A DNA stretch of 64,000 bases, taken from positions 67,643 to 131,642 of the forward strand of contig JAMOBJ010000003.1 in the NCBI GenBank assembly GCA_039908095.1, given 5' to 3'. How positions within the stretch are numbered: the stretch's first letter is position 1; the number at the start of each line of letters is the position of its first letter. Source of the DNA: Nitrospirae bacterium YQR-1. Its GTDB lineage: Bacteria; Nitrospirota; Thermodesulfovibrionia; Thermodesulfovibrionales; Magnetobacteriaceae. The position numbers were made by a program, and so were the translations under genes. Under the pieces are notes generated by a model. That model was not told where the DNA came from, ran no database searches, and worked only from the letters and a program-made list of their open reading frames with translations. Shown in pieces: positions 33,616 to 42,500 of the stretch.

Positions 33616-34605
33616 ATGGCTACAAAACCGAAGTTAAGCATGTACTGGGCTTCATCGTGCGGAGGCTGTGAGATTTCTTTAATAAATATTAACGAAAAAA
33701 TTCTTGATCTGGCGGCAAGTTTTGATTTCATGTTTTGTCCTTGTCTGCTCGATACAAAAAAGAAAGACATTGAAGCACTCAAAGACGGCGAAATTGCTAT
33801 AACGTTTTTCAATGGGGCAATACGTACTGAGGAAAACGAAGAGATGGCACACCTTTTACGAAAAAAATCGGCACTGCTTATCGCCTTTGGCTCGTGCGCC
33901 TATGAGGGATGTATTCCCGCCCTCAGTAATCTGTACACAAAGACCGCTCATTTCAATTCCATTTATCTGGACAGTCCTACCGTGGATAACCCTCTGGGTA
34001 TCGTTCCTAAACCTGAGACCACAGTGCCCGAGGGCAAGCTTACATTACCGGCATTTTACGACAGGGTGAAAACCCTCTCACAGGTGACAGATGTGGATTA
34101 TTCCATCCCGGGCTGCCCGCCTGAGCCAAAACAGATATGGAATGTTATAGAGGCCGTGATTGCGGGTAAGACACCGCCCCCAAAGGGAAGTAACCTTGGA
34201 GCCGGTAAGTCTTCGGTATGTAATGAATGTGAGAGAAAGAAGGAAGACAAAAAGATAAGCCGGTTTTACCGCACTTACGAGATAGTACCGGATACGGAGA
34301 CGTGTCTGCTGGATCAGGGCCTTATTTGTATGGGAATAGCCACAAGTGACGGCTGCGGCGCACTGTGCCCAAAGGTAAATATGCCCTGTACGGGCTGTTA
34401 CGGCCCACCTGAGGGAACTCTCGACCAGGGGGCAAAGATGGTGGCCGCCCTCGGTTCCATTATTGATATAGGCGACAAAAAAGGCCTCAGTGATGATGAG
34501 CTGGCAAATCGGGCGGATGCTATAATTGACTCCATACCGGATTATTCCGGAACTTTTTACAAGTACAGCATGGCAGGTTCAATTTTAGGAGGGACAAGGC
34601 AATAA
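33616..34605 (+). CDS. [NiFe] hydrogenase small subunit, MvhG-type
   Basis: A 329-residue iron-sulfur subunit of a cytoplasmic group-3 (F420-non-reducing type) [NiFe] hydrogenase. The proximal cluster motif is YWASSCGGCEISL, with GSCAYEGC and PGCPPEP later. Extra cysteines follow in the second half (CNEC, DGCGALCPKVNMPCTGC), giving ligands for up to three clusters. There is no Tat signal, so the enzyme is cytoplasmic. The start is the ATG at 33616, behind GGGAGG; an upstream in-frame TTG at 33604 overlaps that ribosome site. The large subunit follows with an overlapping start. Confidence 0.9.
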   Translation: MATKPKLSMYWASSCGGCEISLININEKILDLAASFDFMFCPCLLDTKKKDIEALKDGEIAITFFNGAIRTEENEEMAHLLRKKSALLIAFGSCAYEGCIPALSNLYTKTAHFNSIYLDSPTVDNPLGIVPKPETTVPEGKLTLPAFYDRVKTLSQVTDVDYSIPGCPPEPKQIWNVIEAVIAGKTPPPKGSNLGAGKSSVCNECERKKEDKKISRFYRTYEIVPDTETCLLDQGLICMGIATSDGCGALCPKVNMPCTGCYGPPEGTLDQGAKMVAALGSIIDIGDKKGLSDDELANRADAIIDSIPDYSGTFYKYSMAGSILGGTRQ

Positions 34606-36083
34606 GGCGCATTTCAATAGACCCCATAACCAGGCTTGAGGGACACGGTAAAATAGAGATATTCCTTGACGAGGGAGGAGATGTTGTCAACACGTACTTC
34701 CAGGTGCCGGAGTTAAGGGGGTTTGAGCAGTTTTGTGTCGGTAGGCTTGCCGAGGAGATGCCGGTTATCACTAACCGCATATGCGGGGTGTGCCCTGAGG
34801 CACATCATATAGCCTCTGTTAAAGCCCTTGATGAACTCTTTGGTGTTGTGCCGCCTGATGCCGCTAAAAAAATAAGAGAACTTATATACATGGCTTTTTT
34901 CATTGCCGACCACACTACCCATTTCTATGCTCTGGGGGGGCCTGACTTTATAGTGGGCCCGGATGCGCCTCCCTCCGAACGAAACATCCTGGGAGTTATC
35001 AACAAGGTCGGCCCGGATGCCGCCAAAGAAGTGATTAAATGCAGGGCAAGAAATCACCACGTGCTTGAAATGGTAGGAGGCCGTGGAATTCACATGCCTG
35101 CCGGAGTTCCCGGGGGCTGGAGCAAATCCATAAATGAACGGGAAAGAAAAGAGATTGAGGTTATAGCTAAAGAAAACATTGACTTTGCACTCTTTAGCCT
35201 AAAAGCCTTTGATGATATAGTGCTAAAAAATCCGGCATACCTTGACCTTGTCACCTCAGACGTCTATGTCCACAGCACATACTACATGGGGCTTGTAGAT
35301 AGCCGAAACCGTGTAAACTTCTATGACGGAATGGTCAGAATAGTTGACCCTGAGGGTAAGGAGTTTGTAAAGTACCATCCGCGGGATTATGTAAGCCACA
35401 TAGCCGAACGTGTAGAGGAGTGGTCATACCTGAAATATCCTTATATTAAAGCAGTCGGCTGGAAGGGTTTTGTTGACGGAAAAGACAGCGGAATATATGC
35501 AGCCTCTCCGCTATCCAGATTAAATGTCTCAGACTCCATGCCAACACCCGGAGCACAGGAACACTTCGAGAAAATGTATGAAACTCTGGGCTCCAAAAAA
35601 GTAAACGGCAGATATCAACCCATCCATCACAGGCTTGTTACTCACTGGGCACGGCTTATAGAGCTTCTCTATGCCGCAGAGCATATGCTTGAGCTTGCCA
35701 CCGGCCCTGAGATTACTTCCCCAAAAGTAAGAGTAATCCCGGAAAAGATTGTGGGCAAAGGGATAGGGTGTGTTGAGGCACCGAGGGGTACGTTGACACA
35801 CCACTATGAAAGTGACGGCAGGGGAGTGCTCACTATGGTCAACATGATTGTAGGCACCACAAATAACTATGCCCCTATGACACTTTCCATAAAAAGAGCG
35901 GCGGAGAAACTCATAACTAAAGGAAAAATAATAGAGCAGGGATTGTTAAATAAAATAGAGATGGCCTTCAGGCTATATGATCCGTGTCTTTCATGTTCCA
36001 CACATTCACTGCCCGGACAGATGCCGTTGGTTGTTAACATAAGAAACTCTGACGGAAAGGTTGTAAGGACATTCAGCCGGTAG
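34602..36083 (+). CDS. [NiFe] hydrogenase large subunit, MvhA-type, with a probable non-standard start
   Basis: The catalytic subunit that splits or forms hydrogen. Both nickel-binding motifs are intact: RICGVCPEAHH near the N-terminus and DPCLSCSTHSL near the C-terminus, the latter followed by a tail of about 25 residues that a maturation protease should remove. The conserved N-terminal stretch RRISIDPITRLEGHGKIEIF is encoded from 34605, but no ATG, GTG or TTG lies in frame between the stop at 34527 and that motif. ATA at 34602 is nine bases after GGAGG and overlaps the previous TAA, so it is the best start; ATT at 34611 is an alternative. The first ATG (34704) would lose the motif. Confidence 0.88.
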   Translation: MRRISIDPITRLEGHGKIEIFLDEGGDVVNTYFQVPELRGFEQFCVGRLAEEMPVITNRICGVCPEAHHIASVKALDELFGVVPPDAAKKIRELIYMAFFIADHTTHFYALGGPDFIVGPDAPPSERNILGVINKVGPDAAKEVIKCRARNHHVLEMVGGRGIHMPAGVPGGWSKSINERERKEIEVIAKENIDFALFSLKAFDDIVLKNPAYLDLVTSDVYVHSTYYMGLVDSRNRVNFYDGMVRIVDPEGKEFVKYHPRDYVSHIAERVEEWSYLKYPYIKAVGWKGFVDGKDSGIYAASPLSRLNVSDSMPTPGAQEHFEKMYETLGSKKVNGRYQPIHHRLVTHWARLIELLYAAEHMLELATGPEITSPKVRVIPEKIVGKGIGCVEAPRGTLTHHYESDGRGVLTMVNMIVGTTNNYAPMTLSIKRAAEKLITKGKIIEQGLLNKIEMAFRLYDPCLSCSTHSLPGQMPLVVNIRNSDGKVVRTFSR

Positions 36084-36114
36084 AATCTGTATGGCTGATT
36101 GCAGAGGAGTTTAA

Positions 36115-36582
36115 TTGAAAACTATAGTAATAGGACTGGGAAATCCACTATTGCGTGACGACAGTGTAGGACCTAAAGCCGCCCGGTTAATAAGGCAGCG
36201 GCTGGAGGGCGATATGTTATGCCACAGAGCGGATGTTAGAGTCTCTGAGGTTTATGCCGGAGGAATACGTCTTTTGGATGCAATGGCAGGGTTTGACAGA
36301 GCCTTTATTATTGACTCAATCATAACCGGAAAACCGCCCGGCACGGTTTACAAATTAACGCCGCAGAGCTTACCGCAAACAAGAAATTGCGGCTGTAGTC
36401 ACGACATGACGTTGCCGATGGCCCTTGGCATGGGTAAAATGCTTGGGATGGAACTGCCTACAGATATACAAATCTGGGCAATTGAGGCAAAGGACATTAA
36501 CTGCTTTGGCGAGGAGCTTTCGCTGGAGGTTGAGAGGTCCCTACCCATGGTTATTAATGATGTTATGGACGTCTTAAAATGA
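36115..36582 (+). CDS. Hydrogenase maturation protease
   Basis: A 155-residue endopeptidase of the HyaD/HybD/HycI family that cuts the C-terminal tail of the hydrogenase large subunit once nickel is in place. The family start IGLGNPLLRDDSVGPKAA holds the metal-binding Asp; further motifs are ADVRVSEVYAGGIRLLD and CGCSHDMTLPMALGMGK, with the conserved His. The start is TTG behind GAGGAG. It lies 31 bases after the large-subunit gene, its substrate. Confidence 0.88.
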   Translation: MKTIVIGLGNPLLRDDSVGPKAARLIRQRLEGDMLCHRADVRVSEVYAGGIRLLDAMAGFDRAFIIDSIITGKPPGTVYKLTPQSLPQTRNCGCSHDMTLPMALGMGKMLGMELPTDIQIWAIEAKDINCFGEELSLEVERSLPMVINDVMDVLK

Positions 36583-36589
36583 AAAGGAA

Positions 36590-36653
36590 GGGGTCAAGGG
36601 GGTTAGCCCCCTTGCGGATAGGGTTTTAGGGAAAGGCAGAGCCTTTCCCTAAA
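36590..36653 (+). terminator. Two consecutive hairpins between the protease and hdrA genes
   Basis: A short hairpin (AAGGGGG, TTAG, CCCCCTT, ending near 36613) is followed by a strong 13-base stem, TTTAGGGAAAGGC (36625-36637) with GCCTTTCCCTAAA (36641-36653) around AGA. No T run follows directly, so it may be an attenuating or RNA-stabilising element inside the operon, or a dispersed repeat. Confidence 0.55.
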
Positions 36654-36684
36654 CTCTCTCTTTCTCATTTAAGGAACAAAGTGA

Positions 36685-38646
36685 ATGAAAATAGGAGTTT
36701 ATTTTTGTAACTGCGGCTCGAACATATCCGGCAAGGTGGATTCTGAGCAGGTCGGAAAAGTGATTGAAACTCTTGGCGATGTGGCATATTTTAAGATAAA
36801 CGATATTATGTGCGCAGAGGAGGGCAAGCAGTTTTTAAATGATGACATAGCAGCGGAGAGACCGGAGAGAATCGTCATAGCGGCATGTTCACCCCGTGAG
36901 CATGAAAACACATTTATGTGTGTGCTCTCCGGCACCGGTATGAACCCATACCTTATGCAAATGGTCAACATCCGGGAGCAGGTAGCATGGGTAACAGACG
37001 ATATTGATACGGCCTCGGCAAAAGCCGCCAATCTCATAAAGGGTGCTGTAAAAAGAGTAGCCTTTCATAAACCGCTGGAGAGAAAATCAATACAGATGTC
37101 TCCGGATGTCTTAATTATCGGGGCAGGGCCTGCCGGATTAAAGGCGGCGCTAACCATAGCGGAGACGGGCAGAAAGGTAACTCTTGTCGAAAAGAGACCG
37201 GTTATCGGCGGGCAGCCTGTGCTCTATGAGGAGGTATTTCCAAATCTTCAGTGTGCTCCTTGTATGCTTGAGCCCATCCTTAATGAAACACTTCACGGGC
37301 GGCACGCTGAAAGTATAGAGATACTTACCCTGTCTGAGGTTGTGGAATTAAACGGCTTTTACGGCAATTTCATAGCAAAGATAAAAAACAATCCGCGATA
37401 TGCAGACCTGCACCGGTGCATAGGCTGTGGGGAGTGTATCGGAGTGTGTCCGGTTGATGTAAAAAATGAATTTAACAATGCACTTGACAACAGAAAAGCA
37501 ATATCGCTTTCATTTGCAGGGGCGCTGCCTAATGTTCCATTTATAGATATGACGGCGTGTTTGAGGGCAAAGGGTGAGGAGTGCAAACTATGCAGCCAAT
37601 CCTGTCCGCTGGGTGAGGGCATAATACTTTATGACGATGCAGAGGAAATTGTGGAGAGGCAAATTGGAGCTGTTATTGTGGCAGCCGGGGCGGCGCTTTA
37701 TGACGCCGGATTAATCCCGGAGGTGGGATACGGCACAGTGTCTGATATTTATACAGCCTTTGAGTTTGAACGGCTGCTCTCTTCAACCGGCCCCACTGGA
37801 GGCCGGCTTATAACCAGTTTAGGCTCTGTACCGGAGTCCATTGCTATAATTCACTGTGCCGGAAGCCTTGACGGTAACCATAAGGAGTACTGCTCCGGTG
37901 TGTGTTGCCAGTGCGCATTTAAATTTAATCTGATGGTAGAGCATAAACTGCCCAACACACAAATACACCATTTCTATAAAGAGCTTGTGTATCCCGGCAA
38001 GGAGGAGTACTTTCTTTATAAGCGGGCAAAGGAAAACCCTAATGCTACATTTACAAGATACAGCAATATTGACACAATAGAGATAAGTGCCGGTGATGAG
38101 GGTGGTATCATAATAAAAAACATCTTGTTGGAAAAGGGTTTTATAAAAACAGACATGGTAGTATTGTGCCTTGCTATGGTGCCGGCCAAAGATTCGGCCA
38201 CACTACATGAAGTGCTGGGTACAACGGCGGATACTTACGGTTTTTTTGAGCAACTCCATGGATGTCTGGATTCAACCAAAAGCAAAGTGCGAGGGATATA
38301 CATAGCTGGAGCATGTCAGGCGCCTGTAAACATTGCACAGGCGATGACTCAGGGGACGGCTTCAGCAGGGTATGTGCTCTCCGGGCTTGTTGAGGGAAAG
38401 CAACTGGAGATAGAGCCCATAACGGCCTCTGTGGCTGCAGAGAGATGCTCCGGATGCAGGGTTTGTATGCACTTATGTCCGTACAGGGCAATAGCGTTTG
38501 ATGCAGAGACACGGAAATCCTCAGTTAACGATGTGCTTTGCCAGGGCTGCGGAACATGTGTTGCAGCCTGCCCTGCCGGAGCTATAAGCGGTAACCATTT
38601 TACAAATGAGGCAATATTTGCAGAGATAGAAGGGGTTTTGTCATGA
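36685..38646 (+). CDS. hdrA: Heterodisulfide reductase subunit A-like (HdrA)
   Basis: A 653-residue FAD and iron-sulfur protein, the flavin-bifurcating hub of Hdr complexes. It begins with the HdrA-type N-terminal cluster region (GVYFCNCGSNIS, ACSPREHENTF). The FAD motif GAGPAGLKAALTIAETGRKV is near 150, a ferredoxin domain CIGCGECIGVCP near 250, and two C-terminal clusters CSGCRVCMHLCP and CQGCGTCVAACP. The stop overlaps mvhD (ATGA). HdrB and HdrC are absent nearby. It most likely takes electrons from the Mvh hydrogenase through MvhD and splits them between ferredoxin and an unknown acceptor. Confidence 0.9.
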   Translation: MKIGVYFCNCGSNISGKVDSEQVGKVIETLGDVAYFKINDIMCAEEGKQFLNDDIAAERPERIVIAACSPREHENTFMCVLSGTGMNPYLMQMVNIREQVAWVTDDIDTASAKAANLIKGAVKRVAFHKPLERKSIQMSPDVLIIGAGPAGLKAALTIAETGRKVTLVEKRPVIGGQPVLYEEVFPNLQCAPCMLEPILNETLHGRHAESIEILTLSEVVELNGFYGNFIAKIKNNPRYADLHRCIGCGECIGVCPVDVKNEFNNALDNRKAISLSFAGALPNVPFIDMTACLRAKGEECKLCSQSCPLGEGIILYDDAEEIVERQIGAVIVAAGAALYDAGLIPEVGYGTVSDIYTAFEFERLLSSTGPTGGRLITSLGSVPESIAIIHCAGSLDGNHKEYCSGVCCQCAFKFNLMVEHKLPNTQIHHFYKELVYPGKEEYFLYKRAKENPNATFTRYSNIDTIEISAGDEGGIIIKNILLEKGFIKTDMVVLCLAMVPAKDSATLHEVLGTTADTYGFFEQLHGCLDSTKSKVRGIYIAGACQAPVNIAQAMTQGTASAGYVLSGLVEGKQLEIEPITASVAAERCSGCRVCMHLCPYRAIAFDAETRKSSVNDVLCQGCGTCVAACPAGAISGNHFTNEAIFAEIEGVLS

Positions 38647-39122
38647 TAGAGGACAGGACTGGTAAACCCTGCAGTTTTGAACCAAAGATAGTAGGTTTTT
38701 TGTGTAACTGGTGTTCATATGCCGCAGCGGATAAAGCGGGAGGATTGCAAAAGAGCTATCCACCCAATGTAAGTATCATAAAGGTAATGTGCAGCGGGAG
38801 GGTTGACCCTCAATTTGTACTTAAAGCATATAGTGCGGGGGCGGACGGTGTTTTGATACTGGCCTGCCATCCCGGCGATTGCCACTACAAAGAGGGCAAT
38901 TACATAGCTATGCAACGGCACCGGTTGCTTTTGCGGATGTTGAATCAACACGGCATTGAAAGCCGGCGGTGCAGGTTTGACTATGTTTCAGCCGGAGAGG
39001 GAGAGCGATTTATCGAAATCATGACTGAGATGGTTGAAACAGTCAGAGAGCTGGGTCAGTTAAACAAATCCGTGATTTCAGACAATGTGATGGAAGAAAA
39101 TATAACAGAAAAAAGGAGTTAA
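38643..39122 (+). CDS. mvhD: MvhD-like iron-sulfur electron transfer subunit
   Basis: A 159-residue protein of the MvhD/FlpD family that links hydrogenase to HdrA through a [2Fe-2S] cluster. It has FLCNWCSYAAADKAG, VMCSGRVDP and LACHPGDCHYKEGN, with the five family cysteines. Its start overlaps the hdrA stop, fixing HdrA as the partner. The gene is followed three bases later by a TusA-family gene. The last 25 residues are hydrophilic and extend beyond the usual family end. Confidence 0.9.
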   Translation: MIEDRTGKPCSFEPKIVGFLCNWCSYAAADKAGGLQKSYPPNVSIIKVMCSGRVDPQFVLKAYSAGADGVLILACHPGDCHYKEGNYIAMQRHRLLLRMLNQHGIESRRCRFDYVSAGEGERFIEIMTEMVETVRELGQLNKSVISDNVMEENITEKRS

Positions 39123-39125
39123 AAT

Positions 39126-39353
39126 ATGGCCACTATGGTGTTAGACCTTAAGGGTATGAAGTGTCCGCAACCCACACTTCAGATGACTGTAAAGGTGCGT
39201 ACGGAGTTAAAGCCGGGGGACCTTCTGGAGGTAGTTGCCGATTGCCCAACCTTTGCCAATGATTTGAAGGGATGGGGGGAACGGATGAAGAAAACCGTCC
39301 TGTGGGTAAAAGATGAGGGCAACGGCGCTAAACGTTGTCAGGTGAAAATATAG
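39126..39353 (+). CDS. TusA/SirA-family sulfur carrier-like protein
   Basis: A 75-residue protein with the TusA signature: LDLKGMKCPQPTLQMTVKVR, where the Cys of CPxP is the sulfur-carrying residue. It ends with the typical beta strand (RCQVKI). TusA proteins pass persulfide sulfur, and in some organisms they are tied to heterodisulfide-reductase-like sulfur oxidation complexes. Here it is the last gene of the Mvh/Hdr operon, which suggests a sulfur or thiol substrate for the module (inference). A second family member lies at 47966-48202. Confidence 0.88.
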   Translation: MATMVLDLKGMKCPQPTLQMTVKVRTELKPGDLLEVVADCPTFANDLKGWGERMKKTVLWVKDEGNGAKRCQVKI

Positions 39354-39578
39354 AAGCTCAGCGGCCCCAGGCATTTTTAAAAGAGCTTAGCCCGAAATCC
39401 AACATAGAGGAGAGAAAACGAGTAAAAATGTTGAAATTAAAGGAGATAAATAGTAGAAAAAAAATGGATAGTCTGCTGTAATCTGAAATTTCTGCTCAAA
39501 AATCCCTTTTTTTAGGGAATTCGATTTTCTATATTGGATTTCGGAAGGCAATGGTTTATTTCTTTTTTTTAACGGTTT

Positions 39579-39594
39579 TGATATAATAGCAGCC
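39579..39594 (+). promoter_or_regulatory. Extended -10 promoter almost abutting the hybrid kinase start
   Basis: TGA followed by TATAAT (39582-39587) forms an extended -10 element; no clear -35 is seen. The ATG is at 39595, seven bases after the -10, so the message would be leaderless or nearly so. No ribosome site lies between. Confidence 0.5.
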
Positions 39595-42500
39595 ATGGCA
39601 TATACATTACCAACAGAAGTGTATAATCTCCTTGAGAAGAAACTTGGAAAAGATGAAACCCTTGAAATCGGTAAAATGCTTGAGGACTCATTAAGTAACA
39701 GTCAAACTGTGCAGACGGAGTCAATTACCAAAGCAGACTTAACAAGACTTGAGGAGGTTTTTAAGACAGACATAACACGGCTGGAAGAGACATTGAAGAT
39801 ACACACTCAACACTCAGCCGGCACTAAAGTTAAGACTGAATATAAAACTGAAACAACAGATCCAGCCTCACCGATTAGTGAACTCATAGATAGAGCGAAA
39901 AAATTCTCAGAGGATATATTTAATCAGCCAATAGGCGTCAAAGGGGTTGATGATTCTGATGTCTCTGCGGTCTTTAACCATCTGTTTACAAATTTCAGCG
40001 ATTATAAGGAACAGATGGAGGAAAAGTCCGGCGAGCTGGCTGAGATCAACAAACAGATGCTCACCGAGATAGTGGAGAGAAAACGTGCAGAAAAGAAGTT
40101 GCAGTACGTAGTTGAGCTGATTAAACTGATAACTAATATATCATCTACATTTATAACGATCCCCTCAGGGGATGTAAAAAATTGGCTTAATCACGCCCTG
40201 CAGACAATCGGTGATTTTATCGGTGTTGAAAGAGGCTATATTGTGGTGTTTACGGGTGAGGGTATAGCTCAGGTGGAGCTCTTTGAGTGGTGTGCGGAGG
40301 GTATATCGCCGAAGTACTCGGGAAGGGAAAGCCTGCTTACAGATGAAACCGGTCTGCTTAGGACGGATAACCTCATACCGGAGAGATGGTTTGCAAAGTT
40401 AAGTGTTTTTGAAAACATATATATCGGCTCGGTAAACGAGCTGCCGGAGGATCCGCTAACCGAACGGGAATTTTTTGAAACCTACTCTATGAAAACCATG
40501 TTAGCCCTGCCAATGGTCTATGGCGAGACATTAATAGGGATGCTTGGGTTTGATGCAATAACAGAAGAGAAATACTTTGCCTCCGATGTTATATCTCTTA
40601 TGAGAATAGCGGCTGAAATATTTGTACATGCCCTTCAAAGAAGACGCACTGATGATGCAGTGCGTGAGAGTTGGGAACGTTTACAGGCAATTGTTGACAA
40701 TGCTCAGGCAGTTATATACTTAAAGGATAAAAACGGCCGCTATATGATGGTTAACCGCCGCTATGAGGAAATATTTAATAAATCAAAAGAGGATGTTTTA
40801 GGTAAAGCCGATAATGATATTTTTGATGAATCTTACGGTGAGCCGTTTCATATTAATGACCTGGAGGTCATCGAAAGCGGCAACCCGATTGAGACGGAGG
40901 AAACCATACATCACGCCAAAGGGGTAAGCACTTTTGTCTCTATGAAGTTCCCCCTATTTGATAAATCACAGTCCATATATGCTGTGTGCGGCATTTCAAC
41001 CGATATAACACAAAGGAAACAGGAAGAGGAAGAGCTGATTACCTACAGAAACCAGCTTGAGAAACTTGTCAAAGAGCGTACACTTGAACTTACCGCCTCT
41101 AATGAAAAACTATTGCTTGAGATATCACAACGTAAGAGAGTAGAGGAGGAGTTAATCCGCTCCAAAAATACTGCAGAAGGCGCAAACAAGGCAAAAAGCG
41201 CATTTCTGGCCAATATGAGCCATGAACTCCGTACCCCAATGAACGGCATAATAGGAATGACGGAGTTAGTACTCGATACCAACATAGACTCAGAGCAGAG
41301 AGAGTATCTAATGATGGTTAAAAACTCATCACACCACCTATTGGGTCTCCTAAACGGTATCCTGGATTTTTCCAAGATTGAAGCCGGCAAAATGGAAAAG
41401 GATGAGGTGGATTTCGATTTGATCTCAACGATAAGAATCACAGTTGAACCATTTGTAATACAAGCTCAGAGCAGGGGGATAAAGCTTAGTACTGAAATAT
41501 CACCGGATGTGCCTGCTTTATTGAGGGGAGATGTCGGAAGGCTAAGGCAGATACTGGTTAATCTTATAGGTAATGCACTTAAGTTTACCGAAAAGGGTAC
41601 TATAGGGTTAAAGCTTGAGGTTGCTCCGAAAACTATAGGCAATAGAACTTTCCCCGCTGTTGATATTAATGAGATGCGTTTACTGTTTAGCGTATCCGAC
41701 ACCGGAATAGGAATTCCGCAGGAGAAGTTTGACATGATCTTTGAGAGCTTCACACAAGGTGAAGTTTTTATGACAAAAAAGTATGAGGGCACAGGGCTTG
41801 GTCTGTCAATAGTAAAAAAGGTTCTCAATGTAATGGGTGGTGATATCTGGCTTGAGAGCGAGTTTGGAAAGGGTAGCACATTTTACTTTATCATTAAGTT
41901 TTTATTGCAACATTCGGTGCCTGCGCCTGCGGCGGTGCCGATAGCAGAGATAAAGCTAAAAGGCAAACGCATACTGGTAGTGGACAGCAATCCAACAACA
42001 ATGGCCGGTGTGGCTGATATGATAAAAAGTGAGGGGGTTTTAGCAGATACAGCTCCAAACGGTAAAATTGCTCTGAGTATGCTTAACTCTTTGAAATCTG
42101 ATTATGATGCAATCATTTTGGATTTTCAGCTTACCGACATGGATGCTTTTGACCTTGTAGAAAAAATAAAAACAGAGACCGGACCGTTAGTTAAAATAAT
42201 CATGCTGGTATCAGCCGGTTTACGAGGTGATGCGTTACAATGCAGGGAACTTGGAATTTCAGGCTATCTGGTTAAACCGGTATATAAATCGGATTTAATA
42301 GAAGTACTAACTATAGCAATAGAGAGGGGTAATGACTCTGCCGCTTCACTTTTGACACGCCACACAGTGCGGGAATTACACGAAAACATTGATATTTTGG
42401 TAGCCGAGGACAACATTGTAAATCAAACTCTTGCCATTAAACTTCTGCAAAAGCGCGGTTACAATCCTGTGGTGGTGGGAACAGGCCGTGAGGCTGTGGA

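Noticed and set aside
34704..36083. Hydrogenase large subunit starting at the ATG at 34704
   Set aside because: This start lacks the conserved N-terminal ITRLEGHG motif and has no fitting ribosome site, whereas coding similarity clearly extends upstream to 34605.
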